64,000 bases of DNA from Virgisporangium aurantiacum (GTDB lineage: Bacteria > Actinomycetota > Actinomycetes > Mycobacteriales > Micromonosporaceae), in NCBI RefSeq assembly GCF_016863635.1, contig NZ_BOPG01000089.1, positions 1 to 64,000 on the forward strand, read 5' to 3'. This document shows positions 53,382-62,275 of the stretch, piece after piece. The notes beneath the pieces are model-generated. The model did not search any database and was not told where the DNA came from. It saw only the letters and a list, made by a program, of their open reading frames with translations. A program made the position numbers and the translations under genes. The first letter of the stretch is position 1. Each line of letters begins with the position of its first letter.

Positions 53382-55014
53382 GCCGAAACCGGAGCGGGTC
53401 GACGTCTGCATCATCGGTGCCGGAGCCTCCGGCGCGACCGCCGCGAAGGTGCTCACCGAGCGCGGGTGGCGGGTGGTGGCGCTGGAACGCGGCCCGTGGC
53501 GCACCCGTGAGACGTTCGGCGGTGACGAACTGGCCAACGTCAGCCGCTACAACCTGTGGCCGGACCCGTTGCTCAACCCCCGGACCGTGCGCACGTCGGC
53601 GACCGAGGAGCCCAGGGTCGAGCTGTTCTGCCCCGTGCCGCAGATGGTCGGCGGAGGGACGGTGCACTGGCAGGGCTGGCTGCCGCGGTTCACGGAGAAC
53701 GACTTCCGGCCGCGCACGGTCATCGGCGACCTGCCGGGGGCGACCCTCGCGGACTGGCCGATCAGCTACGCCGACCTGGAGCCCTACTACAGCCGGATCG
53801 AGTGGGCATTCGGCGTCTCCGGCCAGGCCGGGGCGAACCGGTTCGAAGGCCCGCGCAGCCGCGACTACCCGTGCCCGCCGCTGCCGCTGTCGCGGTACGC
53901 GCAGAAGTTTCACGCCGGATGCGCCGCGCTCGGCTACAACTCGTTCCCGACGCCGCAGGCGGCGCTGTCCCGGCCGTTGAACGGGCGCCGGCCGACGGTC
54001 ATCAGCGCCTTCGCCCAGCAGCACGGCGATCCGACCGGGACCCGGTCAAGCGCGCTGAACGTGTTCGTGCCCGACGCACTCGCGACGGGCCGGTACGACC
54101 TGCGTCCCGACAGCTACGTGCGGGAACTGACCGTGGACGAGCGCGGACGCGTCCGCGGCGCGGTCTACGAGGACGCCGACGGCGACCCGGTCGAGCAGGA
54201 GGCGGACGTATTCGTGCTCGCCTGCGGCGCGATCGAAACGGCGCGGCTGCTGCTGCTGTCGCGCTCGGGCCGCTTCCCGAACGGCCTGGCCAACGGCAGC
54301 GACCTGGTCGGCCGCAACGTCACGTTCCACGAGTACAGCGCCGCGGTGGGGCTCTTCGAGGACCCGATCTACGCCTGGGCCGGCGGCGGCTACATCAGCG
54401 CCAGCAGCTTCCAGTTCTACGAGCATGACGACTCGCGCGGCTTCGCCGGCGGCGGACACATGGCGTGCGCCGGTGTGGGCATCCCGCTGCCGATCAACTG
54501 GGGGCTGCCGGACCGGCCGCTGTGGGGTGCCGAGGCCAAACGCATCGACCGGGAGTACTTCAACCACAGCATGGCCGCCGCGATGGTCGTGCACGACATG
54601 CCGCAGCTCGACAACCGCGTGGAACTCGATGAGAAAGTGACCGACGCGTGGGGCCTCCCGGTGGCCCGGATCACGCTGCGGCCGCACCCCAACGACCTGG
54701 CGATGGGACGCTACCTGATCGACCGGAACGCGGAGATCCTGGAGGCGGCCGGGGCGAAGAAGGTCTACCGGGTGTACATCGACCGGATCACCGGCAACTG
54801 CTCGCACCAGCACGGCACGACCCGAATGGGCACCGATCCGGAGACGTCGGTGCTGAACCCGTGGTGCCAGGCGCACGAGTCCGACAATCTCTTCGTGGTC
54901 GACGGCGGCCCGTTCCCCACCGGAACCGGAGCCAACCCGACACTGTCCATCATGGCCAACGCCTGGCGGATAGCCGAACACATCGCCAACGGTCGTCGCG
55001 AGGTACCGACATAA
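53371..55014 (+). CDS. GMC-family oxidoreductase (large FAD subunit)
   Basis: A 547-residue flavoprotein: the FAD motif DVCIIGAGASGATAAKVL, GGGTVHWQGW, ACGAIETARLLLLS and the C-terminal active-site region NCSHQHGTTRMG with DGGPFPTGTGANPTLSIMAN. It is like the large subunits of gluconate/sorbitol 2-dehydrogenases and of C-glycoside 3-oxidases. The GTG at 53371 has GGGGAAGGAGG 7 bases upstream and overlaps the small-subunit gene by 11 bases. The electron acceptor is not evident; no cytochrome subunit is nearby. A sugar phosphate isomerase-type partner may have been removed by the adjacent IS. Confidence 0.92.
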   Translation: MAPKPKPERVDVCIIGAGASGATAAKVLTERGWRVVALERGPWRTRETFGGDELANVSRYNLWPDPLLNPRTVRTSATEEPRVELFCPVPQMVGGGTVHWQGWLPRFTENDFRPRTVIGDLPGATLADWPISYADLEPYYSRIEWAFGVSGQAGANRFEGPRSRDYPCPPLPLSRYAQKFHAGCAALGYNSFPTPQAALSRPLNGRRPTVISAFAQQHGDPTGTRSSALNVFVPDALATGRYDLRPDSYVRELTVDERGRVRGAVYEDADGDPVEQEADVFVLACGAIETARLLLLSRSGRFPNGLANGSDLVGRNVTFHEYSAAVGLFEDPIYAWAGGGYISASSFQFYEHDDSRGFAGGGHMACAGVGIPLPINWGLPDRPLWGAEAKRIDREYFNHSMAAAMVVHDMPQLDNRVELDEKVTDAWGLPVARITLRPHPNDLAMGRYLIDRNAEILEAAGAKKVYRVYIDRITGNCSHQHGTTRMGTDPETSVLNPWCQAHESDNLFVVDGGPFPTGTGANPTLSIMANAWRIAEHIANGRREVPT

Positions 55015-55117
55015 AACTGCCTACCAACCGGACACTGGAGGAGATCGCCGAGCGGGCCGCGGTGAACCCTCACGTGAGGGGTGCCAGCTCGCGGATCGAT
55101 CTGCGACTACGAAATTA

Positions 55118-56006
55118 GGGCTCATCCCAGATGGGTGGGCGCTGACCTGGTCGGTGATCATGGTTGAGTGACGGCTGTCGTTGAGAACATGGTCAAGACG
55201 TGGGCTCCGGATGACTTCTGGCAGGTGGCGCAGCCGTTGATCCCAGTTCCGCCGCCGCGTCGGCAGGGCGGTGGAAGAAACGGGCCGATGACCGGGCGGT
55301 GCTGGCGGCGATCGTTTACCTGGTTCAGGCCGGCTTGTCCTGGCCGAAACTGCCCGCTGCCCTGTTCGGGGTCAGCCGATCAACGGTGCACCGCCGGTTC
55401 GGCGAGTGGACCCGATCCGGGCTATGGCCGCGGCTGCACCAGCAGTTCCTGCACCGCCTCGCCGTCGTCTCCGAGATCGACTGGTCGAGGGTCGTCGTCG
55501 ACTCGATCGCCGTCAGGGCTCAAAAGGGGGCGCTGAAACCGGGCCGAGCCCGACCGACCGCGGCAAACCGGGGTCGAAGATCCACCTCATCTGCGACCGC
55601 ACCGGGATCCCGCTGACCTGCCTCATCTCGGCCGGCAACGTCCCAGACGCCCACCTACTCATCCCGCTGCTGGACTCCATCGCCCCGATCCAAGGCCGCC
55701 GCGGACGACCCCGGCACCGACCCGGCAAGCTCCACGGCGACAAAGCCTATGACGTACACGCCCTACGCCACGAGGTCCGCCGACGCGGCATCGGCGTACG
55801 CATCGCCCGCAAAGGGATCGAGTCCTCCGAACGCCTGGGCCGCCACCGCTGGATCGTCGAGTCCTGCCTGTCCTGGCTCCAACACAACCGCCGACTCGTC
55901 CGCCGCTACGACCGCAAAGCCGACCACTTCCAAGCATTCGCCGACCTCGGCTGCATCCTGCTCTGCTACCGCCGCCTACTCAAGAACAACCATCTGGGAT
56001 GAGCCC
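55118..56006 (+). mobile_element. IS5-type insertion sequence
   Basis: Bounded by perfect inverted repeats GGGCTCATCCCAGATGG (55118-55134) and CCATCTGGGATGAGCCC (55990-56006); the match extends by TTA/TAA outside. It contains one transposase in three pieces of frame and sits inside the remnant of another transposase gene. Confidence 0.87.
55168..56002 (+). pseudogene. IS5-family transposase with one extra frameshift
   Basis: Translation needs three frames. The first gives PDDFWQVAQPLIPVPPPRRQ; near 55275 a shift is needed to reach DDRAVLAAIVYLVQAGLSW and GVSRSTVHRRFGEWTRSG; near 55535 a second shift leads to TDRGKPGSKIHLICDRTGIP, HGDKAYD and the end GRHRWIVESCLSWL. The second change lies at a run AAAAGGGGG and corresponds to the normal programmed frameshift of such elements. 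The first does not, so this copy is probably inactive unless it is a sequencing error. Confidence 0.7.
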
Positions 56007-56009
56007 TAA

Positions 56010-56110
56010 AGGCATCGAGTCCTCGACCAAACTTGGCCGGCACTGGAATGGATCACCCGATTCCGGCGCCTGGCCCGCCGCTACGCCGGATCGTCGTCGT
56101 GCACATCCCG
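56010..56110 (+). pseudogene. Relic of an older IS5-type transposase
   Basis: Just right of the IS5 copy the sequence gives KGIESSTKLGRH, then in another frame LEWITRFRRLARRYAGSSS, the C-terminal end of a different IS5-family transposase. No upstream part is seen beyond the IS. Confidence 0.5.
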
Positions 56111-56320
56111 GGCCCTGGTTCGGGCAGCGATCAGCCGACGGATACGCGCCAATCGATCTGCGTCGCTACCTGCGGCGGCAGCGGCCACGTTGATTGCTGC
56201 GAGGACCACGCGGTCACGGGTCGTCGCGTCCGTGTTGGCGGCCAGGTATTCGAACATCTGATCCTCAGTGCCAGAAATCCAATCGGTCGGTCGGGCGGGG
56301 TCGGCCGGCGTGGTGTCCAT
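56081..56320 (-). CDS. Small hypothetical helical protein
   Basis: A 79-residue protein, MDTTPADPARPTDWISGTED then QMFEYLAANTDATTRDRVVL and two further helices rich in Ala and Arg. I do not recognise it. The ATG at 56320 has GGATGG upstream; an ATG at 56329 is also possible. It partly overlaps the transposase relic on the other strand, which lowers confidence. It may be a small regulatory or toxin-antitoxin type protein. Confidence 0.4.
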   Translation of the reverse strand: MDTTPADPARPTDWISGTEDQMFEYLAANTDATTRDRVVLAAINVAAAAAGSDADRLARIRRLIAARTRARDVHDDDPA

Positions 56321-56569
56321 GCCCACCATCCTGCGGGCCACGGTCCGTGTACACGGATGAAATCGGAGAGAAAACTGCCTGTGGGGTTCGTAAATGGTGT
56401 TCGGTGGCTGTGACGTGCGGACTTTGTCCGCTGGGCGGCGGCGGGGTGACGGCGACGATCCATGTCACGACACGATCCAGCCCCGCGACCACTGGTCGAT
56501 CTTCCTCGTCACCCGGCCACCCCTGAGCCCAGGACGATCTTCTTGATGGAAGGGAGAACCTTGAACGGC

Positions 56570-56720
56570 TGCTCCGAGGAAGTATCTGCAGGAACTGCGA
56601 GACCGGGCGGTTCGGCTCGCCCGTGAGTCGCACCGGCCGCTGGCCCATGTGGCGCGGGATCCGGGAGTGCATCCGGCGATCCGCCTGATCGCCCCGGCAC
56701 TCAACGCCGGGTGCGCCGGA
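56570..56720 (+). pseudogene. IS3-type OrfA relic
   Basis: The plus strand reads KYLQELRDRAVRLARESHRP, LAHVARDPGVHP, a decayed match to the start of IS3 OrfA proteins. It has no proper start and breaks off after about 45 codons. Confidence 0.45.
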
Positions 56721-56870
56721 CGCCCGGACCGGCCACGCGCTGGCCACGTTGAAAGGAGGGTTGAACAGGCCCAGCCAGTACCCGGATGACTCATTGGGGT
56801 TTACTTCTGACGTTTCCGTGGCAAACTCTTTTTGATCAATAATGTTATTCACGATACGCGGAGACCAGCA

Positions 56871-57407
56871 ATGAGTGGATTCACGGTCACGATCACGCCC
56901 ACCGGCACCGGCCGCGGCGCACGGGCGGGTCAGACGTCCGGGTCGAAAACGACGATCCAGGTCGACACGACAGGTGGGATCGCCAGGGTCACTGAGCTTA
57001 CCGTCCACACCGACGGCTCCGGCCTTTCCCAGCAGGACCTTCCGATAGTCGACCTCGCCGCGTTGGTGGCCGCTCTGACGCCACCCGCTCCTACCGCGCC
57101 GGACACCCCATCGTCCACACAGGTTTCAGCTCAGCCGTCGCGTAGGCGGCGCACCCGAAACCCCGCCGCGGAGGCACCGAAGAAGTCCACGCAACGTCGA
57201 CAGCGTGGCCGGGTTGCCGACCAGACCCCGACCCGAAAGACGGCACGAACCAGCCGTGCCTACCGGCGGATGCCGGAACAGGCGGATGTGGTCGCAGCGT
57301 GGAACGACTCCCGCAGCACCATCCAGGTAGCCGACCACTTCGGTGTCCCCCGGCACACAGCCACCAGTTGGCTGCGCCGACTACGCCAGACCGGTGTCAT
57401 CGAGTAG
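56871..57407 (+). CDS. Unknown basic protein with C-terminal helix-turn-helix
   Basis: A 178-residue protein I cannot name. The N-terminal 65 residues are beta-rich (SGFTVTITPTGTGRGARAGQ, TTIQVDTTGGIARVTELTVH); a basic linker of about 55 residues with RRRRTRN and TQRRQRGR follows; and residues about 135-178 form a helix-turn-helix (DVVAAWNDSRSTIQVADHFG, VPRHTATSWLRRLRQTG). The layout recalls nucleoid-associated or plasmid-type DNA-binding proteins. The ATG at 56871 has GGAG upstream. The surrounding 500 bases are noticeably AT-richer, hinting at transfer. Confidence 0.6.
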   Translation: MSGFTVTITPTGTGRGARAGQTSGSKTTIQVDTTGGIARVTELTVHTDGSGLSQQDLPIVDLAALVAALTPPAPTAPDTPSSTQVSAQPSRRRRTRNPAAEAPKKSTQRRQRGRVADQTPTRKTARTSRAYRRMPEQADVVAAWNDSRSTIQVADHFGVPRHTATSWLRRLRQTGVIE

Positions 57408-57410
57408 GCG

Positions 57411-57815
57411 TCAAAGAGCAGCGCGTCCACAGGTACTCGTTGACGGGTACACGTTGACGGTGGCCACCGGGTGGTGCTCGATCCGTTCGCCCCGCCGCCA
57501 TCCGTTGAATGCACAGACATGGTAGGCCGCGTCCCCGGTTACCCTCGCAAACTCTGCGATCGTCACGCCTCCGGTGTCGGTAACGCGTTCGCGCTTGGCC
57601 GCGCAATATCCACCCGTCTTACCCGCCGAGCCGGCCGAGCCGGCCGGCCGCTCCAGCAATGGCAACGCCAATCGCACCCGATCCAATCTGGCGCTAACTG
57701 CCCCGCCACACTGAGTTGGACCTCCGCAGACCGCCCCTAAACCCTGCCAATACTCGCACGTGGCGTTTGAACCGGCTTTGTTGGTGTGGTCGGGCTGCTT
57801 GGTGGTACTGGTCAT
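57411..57815 (-). CDS. Doubtful hypothetical protein
   Basis: A 134-residue frame with a region that looks coding (GGYCAAKRERVTDTGGVTIA, FARVTGDAAYHVCAFNGWRR, GERIEHHPVATVNVYPST) but a poor start signal and a weak N-terminus. It converges with the basic helix-turn-helix gene with 3 bases between stops. Its function is unknown and it may not be a gene. Confidence 0.3.
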   Translation of the reverse strand: MTSTTKQPDHTNKAGSNATCEYWQGLGAVCGGPTQCGGAVSARLDRVRLALPLLERPAGSAGSAGKTGGYCAAKRERVTDTGGVTIAEFARVTGDAAYHVCAFNGWRRGERIEHHPVATVNVYPSTSTCGRAAL

Positions 57816-58099
57816 GGTACTGGTCGATCACGCGTCGGGAACACGGTCGGATCGCGATCGCCCGTGTCGATCTGGGGCAGCCGAGGCACAGGCACCTGCG
57901 AGGACTGAGGGCGCCCAGCCGCCCGAGGACGGTGGTGTCGAGACTCGTGACCAAGTGGTGTCCTTACTGACGACCAAAGCCAGCCTTGCCCCAGGAATCG
58001 CACCAAGGCATACTCGGTCATGCGACTTGGTCGTATGAACAAGTCGCCGCACCGCTCGTTCCATCGTCGTGCGCGATGACGCCTACCGAGGAGATGCCC

Positions 58100-58750
58100 G
58101 TGGACGACGCGGTTCTGGACGACGTCGAGCTCGTGTGCTCGGGTCAGATCACCGCTCCGCGGGTGGCCCCAGCCCCGCCGGCGGAGTGGCCCGACCGGGT
58201 CCGCGCGATTCTCACGGCCAACCTGGGCGCCGAATCCCCGCTCGGTGCGGCGCGCCTGGGCGATCTCAACCTCTTCACCACGGTCGCCCGGCACCACCAG
58301 CTCTTCCCGGCCTGGATGCGGTTCGCCGATCAACTACTCCGCCACGGCTCGCTGCCGTTCCGCGACCGGGAGGTTGCGATACTGCGCGTCGCCTACCACT
58401 GCCGCGTCGCCTACGAATGGGGCCATCACGTGAAGATCGCCCTTGCCGGCGGACTCGACCCCGCCACCGTGGCACGGGTCGTCGACGGGCCGGCCGCCGA
58501 CGGCTGGGACAACCGGAGCCGCCTACTCGTTACGGCCGTGGACGAACTGCACTTCGACGCCCGGATCAGCGGACCGACATGGTCGGGTCTCCGCGGCCAT
58601 CTCGAGACCACGCAGCTGATCGAGCTGCCGGTACTCGTCGGCCACTACACACTGCTGGCGTACACCATCAACAGTCTTGGCATCCAGCCCGAACCGGGTC
58701 TGTCGCCGTTACCGCAGCCGACCGGGCGGAGCACCGATGACCGCCGCTGA
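58100..58750 (+). CDS. Carboxymuconolactone decarboxylase (CMD/AhpD-like) protein
   Basis: A protein of 216 residues. The CMD core is at about 65-150: LGDLNLFTTVARHHQLFPAW, the helix with REVAILRVAYHCRVAYEWGH, HVKIALAGG and LLVTAVDELH. The CxxC of AhpD is absent; the EWGHH pattern resembles PcaC-type members that act on lactones or related substrates. I chose the GTG at 58100, which sits 6 bases after GAGGAG; ATGs at 58076 and 58094 are possible, but the latter touches the ribosome site. The dehydrogenase gene overlaps its end by 14 bases, so they form one operon in an apparent catabolic locus. Confidence 0.85.
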   Translation: MDDAVLDDVELVCSGQITAPRVAPAPPAEWPDRVRAILTANLGAESPLGAARLGDLNLFTTVARHHQLFPAWMRFADQLLRHGSLPFRDREVAILRVAYHCRVAYEWGHHVKIALAGGLDPATVARVVDGPAADGWDNRSRLLVTAVDELHFDARISGPTWSGLRGHLETTQLIELPVLVGHYTLLAYTINSLGIQPEPGLSPLPQPTGRSTDDRR

Positions 58751-59723
58751 CCCCGCACCCCTGGTCGTCATCACCGACTGGGACCTCCCCGACGACGGCA
58801 CAGCCGTAGCCCTTCTCAGCTCCGCCGGGCTCCGGGTACACCGGGCGAACTGCCGCCAACCCGACGACGTCATACGCGCGGCCTGTGATGCCACCGCGAT
58901 CCTCGTCCAGTGGGCGCCGATCACCGCGGAGGTTCTCGACGAGCTGACCCATTGCCGCTTCATCAGCCGGCTCGGCATCGGATACGACATGATCGACGTC
59001 GACGCCGCCAGCCGGCGGGGCATCGCGGTTGCCAACACGCCCGACTACTGCGTCGACGAAGTCGCCACGCATGCCGTCGCGATGATCCTCGCCCTCTCCC
59101 GACGGCTATTGCCCTTGGACGGCGCGGTACGCGCGGGACGGTGGTCGGTGCTGGCCGACGCGTCCCAGGCGAGCCGGCCCGACCGGACGACCCTCGCCGT
59201 CATCGGCTTCGGTCGGATCGGGTCGCTGGTCGCCGCACACGCCCGCGCACTCGGGTTCACCGTCGTCGTGCACGACCCCGGCGTGTCCGCGGACGACATC
59301 GGAGCGGCCGGTCACCGTCCCGTCGACCTGGCCCCGGCGCTCGGCAGCGCCGACATCATCAGCCTCCACGCCCCGTTGACCGCGAAGACCCGGCACCTGC
59401 TCGATCGGGAGGCGATCCGACGGCTCAAACCCGGCAGCCTGGTGGTCAACACCTGCCGGGGCGGACTGGTCGACGAGACCGCCCTCGCTGAGGCACTGCG
59501 CAGCGGGTACCTCGGCGGGGCCGCACTCGACGTGTTCGAGACCGAACCGCTGCCCGCCGACAGCCCACTGCGCGACGCTCCGAACCTGCTCCTCACTCCA
59601 CACGCCGCCTGGTACTCGCCTACGTCGATACAAGAGTTGCCCCGCCGCGCGGCCGGCCAGATCGTCGACTTTCTGGCCGGCCGCGCGGTGAACTCGATAG
59701 TCAACCCGCACGCGCGACGGTGA
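58737..59723 (+). CDS. D-2-hydroxyacid dehydrogenase family protein (CtBP-like)
   Basis: A 328-residue NAD-dependent enzyme. The nucleotide motif is GFGRIGSLVAAHAR, the catalytic arginine is in NTCRGGLVDETAL, the glutamate in DVFETEPLP and the histidine in LLTPHAAWYS. The CtBP-like TPDYCVDEVATHAVAMILAL segment is typical. It should reduce or oxidise a 2-keto/2-hydroxy acid. The ATG at 58737 overlaps the CMD gene by 14 bases. It converges with the minus-strand operon that starts at the window's right end. Confidence 0.92.
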   Translation: MTAADPAPLVVITDWDLPDDGTAVALLSSAGLRVHRANCRQPDDVIRAACDATAILVQWAPITAEVLDELTHCRFISRLGIGYDMIDVDAASRRGIAVANTPDYCVDEVATHAVAMILALSRRLLPLDGAVRAGRWSVLADASQASRPDRTTLAVIGFGRIGSLVAAHARALGFTVVVHDPGVSADDIGAAGHRPVDLAPALGSADIISLHAPLTAKTRHLLDREAIRRLKPGSLVVNTCRGGLVDETALAEALRSGYLGGAALDVFETEPLPADSPLRDAPNLLLTPHAAWYSPTSIQELPRRAAGQIVDFLAGRAVNSIVNPHARR

Positions 59724-59852
59724 TCGGTGGTGGCCTGCGCCGGGCCGGGCCTGGTGGGAACGAGGTCGGTGCCGGGCCGGGTGGGCGACCGTGGTCGCCA
59801 GCCGTCCCCGCAGAAGTTCCTGCCGCACCATCGCGCCGCTCAGCATCGCAGG

Positions 59853-60329
59853 TCAAGCCGATCCGTCCGGGCCCAGCGACGGCCCGCCCGGCGGGTGTTG
59901 GATGAGTTGGATCGTGATGCCGTCCGGGTCTCGCAGATAGCATCCACGACCCCCGGCGTACGGGCCCCAGGGAATGGTGACCGGACCGGGCGAACGGAAC
60001 GTCGCGTGGTCACGCAACCGCTCGTACTCCCCCTGCAGGTCGTCGACGAGCAGGCAGAGGTGGCCGTTGCCGACGTTGTAGGTTTCCATGTCGACCGTGC
60101 CCGGCGCGGGCTCGAAGAACTGGAGCAGTTCGAGCACCGTGCCGCCGGGAAGGCTGAAGAAGGCGCACTCCATGCGGCAGTCCGGGTACCCGATCATCGT
60201 CCCGATGTACGGCACATCCCAGGTCCTGCGCAGCAGTAGCGGGTTGCCGAGCAGCACGGTGTACCACGGTATCGAATGGTCGAGGTCCGACACGGTGAAG
60301 CCGACGTGATCCAGCCCGCGCAACGTCAT
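59853..60329 (-). CDS. VOC-family dioxygenase-like/glyoxalase protein
   Basis: A 158-residue two-module VOC protein: LRGLDHVGFTVSDLDHSIPW, a first ligand His8, YNVGNGHLCLLVDDLQGEYE with a middle ligand, GGRGCYLRDPDGITIQLIQH with the final Glu position replaced by Gln. Such proteins are lyases, isomerases or dioxygenases. Its ATG overlaps the preceding dehydrogenase stop (ATGA), and it is the last gene of the five-gene minus operon. Confidence 0.88.
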   Translation of the reverse strand: MTLRGLDHVGFTVSDLDHSIPWYTVLLGNPLLLRRTWDVPYIGTMIGYPDCRMECAFFSLPGGTVLELLQFFEPAPGTVDMETYNVGNGHLCLLVDDLQGEYERLRDHATFRSPGPVTIPWGPYAGGRGCYLRDPDGITIQLIQHPPGGPSLGPDGSA

Positions 60330-61387
60330 GACCGCTCCTCGGAAAGCCGCACGTACGAGCCGGTCCGGGCCGACCGGTACATCGCCGACACGAACTCCAC
60401 CGCTCCAAGCCCGACGTGCGACGGTGACCCGTTGCCGGTCCGGCCGGCGGCGATGTCGATGAGGTTGTGCACCGGTGCGTGTTCGGGATTGCGGTCCACC
60501 GCGGGCAGCAGCGGGAGATGCTCGACGGTCGTGCCGTGGTGGATGGAGGCGCGCCCCTCGTTGACGTCGAGTCGGACGTGACCGTCCCGGCCGAAGATCT
60601 CCACCTGGACGATCTCCTTCTGTCCCGCAAGCACCGAACCGGTCGAGCTCAGCACTCCGGTAGCGCCGTTGACGAATCGGAACGCCGTGCTGACGGTCAG
60701 GTCGACCGGGAGTTCGAAGTCCGCGGTGTAGGCGGCGAGTGCCGCGACCGGCACGCCGGTGAGCCACAGCAGCAGCGCCGCGGCGTGGGTCACCTGGGTC
60801 TGGCCCTGGCCGCCGCCGGCAAGCGCCGGATCGCCGTAGGTGGACGGGTCGGGCGGATTCACCGGGTAGCCGAACAGCCGCCGGTACGGCTCGGGATCGC
60901 CGGCGTACAGGTGGCGGACCGTGGAGGCGTACAGGCACGACACGTGCTCGATCGGCCCGATCCGGCCGGCCGCGATGGCATCGCGGATTGCGAGTACGTG
61001 CGTGTTGTAGTGCCACGGATAGTCGACGAGCAGTTCCGCGCCGCGGGCCCGGGCCAGCGCGACGAGTTCACGACCGTGCGCCGGCTCCAGCACCATGGGC
61101 TTCTCCAGCAGGGTGTGGATGCCCCGCTCGAGAACGAGCCGGGCCACCGGGTGGTGCACGGCGTGTGGAACAGCCACGACCGCGGCGTCGACCGTCACGG
61201 CGTCGAGCATCGCCTCGGTCGTGTCGAAACACTCACCGGACGGGAACGCCGCACGGGCCGCCGCCAGCCGTGCCGATGCGGGATCGACCAGCGCGACCAG
61301 TTCCGCGTCCGGGTGTACGGCGATCGCGGGCAGGTGCGCATACGTCGACCACCATCCGCAGCCGATGACCGCGACCCGGACCGGCAT
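60326..61387 (-). CDS. Gfo/Idh/MocA-family oxidoreductase
   Basis: A 353-residue NAD(P)-dependent dehydrogenase. VRVAVIGCGWWSTYAHLPAI is the Rossmann motif, EKPMVLEPAHG the conserved lysine segment, YPWHYNTHVLAIRDAIAAG leads into the substrate domain, and GGGQGQTQVTHAAALLLWLT carries the catalytic histidine region. It acts on a sugar, cyclitol or similar diol-containing ring. The ATG at 61387 has GGAGGT 6 bases upstream and overlaps the amidohydrolase stop. The neighbours suggest a ring-opening pathway. Confidence 0.92.
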   Translation of the reverse strand: MPVRVAVIGCGWWSTYAHLPAIAVHPDAELVALVDPASARLAAARAAFPSGECFDTTEAMLDAVTVDAAVVAVPHAVHHPVARLVLERGIHTLLEKPMVLEPAHGRELVALARARGAELLVDYPWHYNTHVLAIRDAIAAGRIGPIEHVSCLYASTVRHLYAGDPEPYRRLFGYPVNPPDPSTYGDPALAGGGQGQTQVTHAAALLLWLTGVPVAALAAYTADFELPVDLTVSTAFRFVNGATGVLSSTGSVLAGQKEIVQVEIFGRDGHVRLDVNEGRASIHHGTTVEHLPLLPAVDRNPEHAPVHNLIDIAAGRTGNGSPSHVGLGAVEFVSAMYRSARTGSYVRLSEERS

Positions 61388-62274
61388 CACCCCACCTCCG
61401 TCGAGAGCCGGAACACCCGTTCGGCGGTGCCGGCGAACAGTTTCCGCCGCTCATCGGTGGCGAAGTCGGCGACGATCTCGGCGTACGCGTCGATCACGTC
61501 GCCGTAGGAGCTGAAGAGCCGGTCGACCGGCCAGTTGGTGCCGAAGAAGCTGCGGTCGACGCCGAAGGCCTCCACGCAGGCCAGGACCCACGGACGGATC
61601 GACGTGACGGTCCACCGGTGATCTGCCTGGCCCAGCCCGGAGATCTTCACCACGACGTTCCCGGCCGCGGCAAGGTTCCGCATCTCCGCCCGCCACAATC
61701 GGAACGTGGCCTGAGCGCGGTCCTTCGGGTAGCCCGCGTGGTCGATGCACAGCGTCGCGCCGGGATGGCGCTCGGCCAGTCGGCGGGCGTGCCGCAGCTG
61801 GTCTATCGCCGGATCGGCGCAGCAGACCAGTCCGGCCGCCGCGAGTGCCGCGAAACCCAGCTCCCATGCCTCGTCGGTGAGGTAGTCGTCGTAGCGCAGA
61901 TCCCGGACACCGCAGACGTTCGGGTACCTCTGATGCCGGCGCAACTGGACGGCGGCGTCGGGACGGGACAGGTCGACCGCGGCGACTATCCCGTGCGGTA
62001 CACCCAGTCTCTCGGTGAACGCGTGCAGCCAACGGGTCTCCTCGAACGGGTCCGGCGTACCGAGCGCGGCCTGGACGTGCACCACCTTGCTGACGTTGTG
62101 GAAGCGGGTCTCGGCGAGGAAATCGTCGGCCCAGTACCGCTGGGCCCGGATGGCGCCGTCGGGACCGACGATCTCGTCGACCGGGGCGTCGGGATCCAGC
62201 CAGGAGTACCGCAGCGTCGGGTGGTTGAGGTCATGGAAGTGCACGTGTGTGTCGACGAATGGCAGGTCGGCCAT
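61387..62274 (-). CDS. Amidohydrolase-family (TIM-barrel) lactonase/decarboxylase
   Basis: A 295-residue amidohydrolase 2 protein. VDTHVHFHDLNHP carries the HxH metal motif, VHVQAALGTPDPFEETRWLH follows, and CIDHAGYPKD, FGTNWPVDRL give the later histidine and aspartate. Relatives hydrolyse 2-pyrone-4,6-dicarboxylate or sugar lactones (for example L-fuconolactone). The ATG at 62274 lies directly after the SDR stop. Its position next to a Gfo/Idh dehydrogenase favours a sugar lactonase, but a pyrone hydrolase is equally possible. Confidence 0.9.
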   Translation of the reverse strand: MADLPFVDTHVHFHDLNHPTLRYSWLDPDAPVDEIVGPDGAIRAQRYWADDFLAETRFHNVSKVVHVQAALGTPDPFEETRWLHAFTERLGVPHGIVAAVDLSRPDAAVQLRRHQRYPNVCGVRDLRYDDYLTDEAWELGFAALAAAGLVCCADPAIDQLRHARRLAERHPGATLCIDHAGYPKDRAQATFRLWRAEMRNLAAAGNVVVKISGLGQADHRWTVTSIRPWVLACVEAFGVDRSFFGTNWPVDRLFSSYGDVIDAYAEIVADFATDERRKLFAGTAERVFRLSTEVG

Positions 62275-62275
62275 G

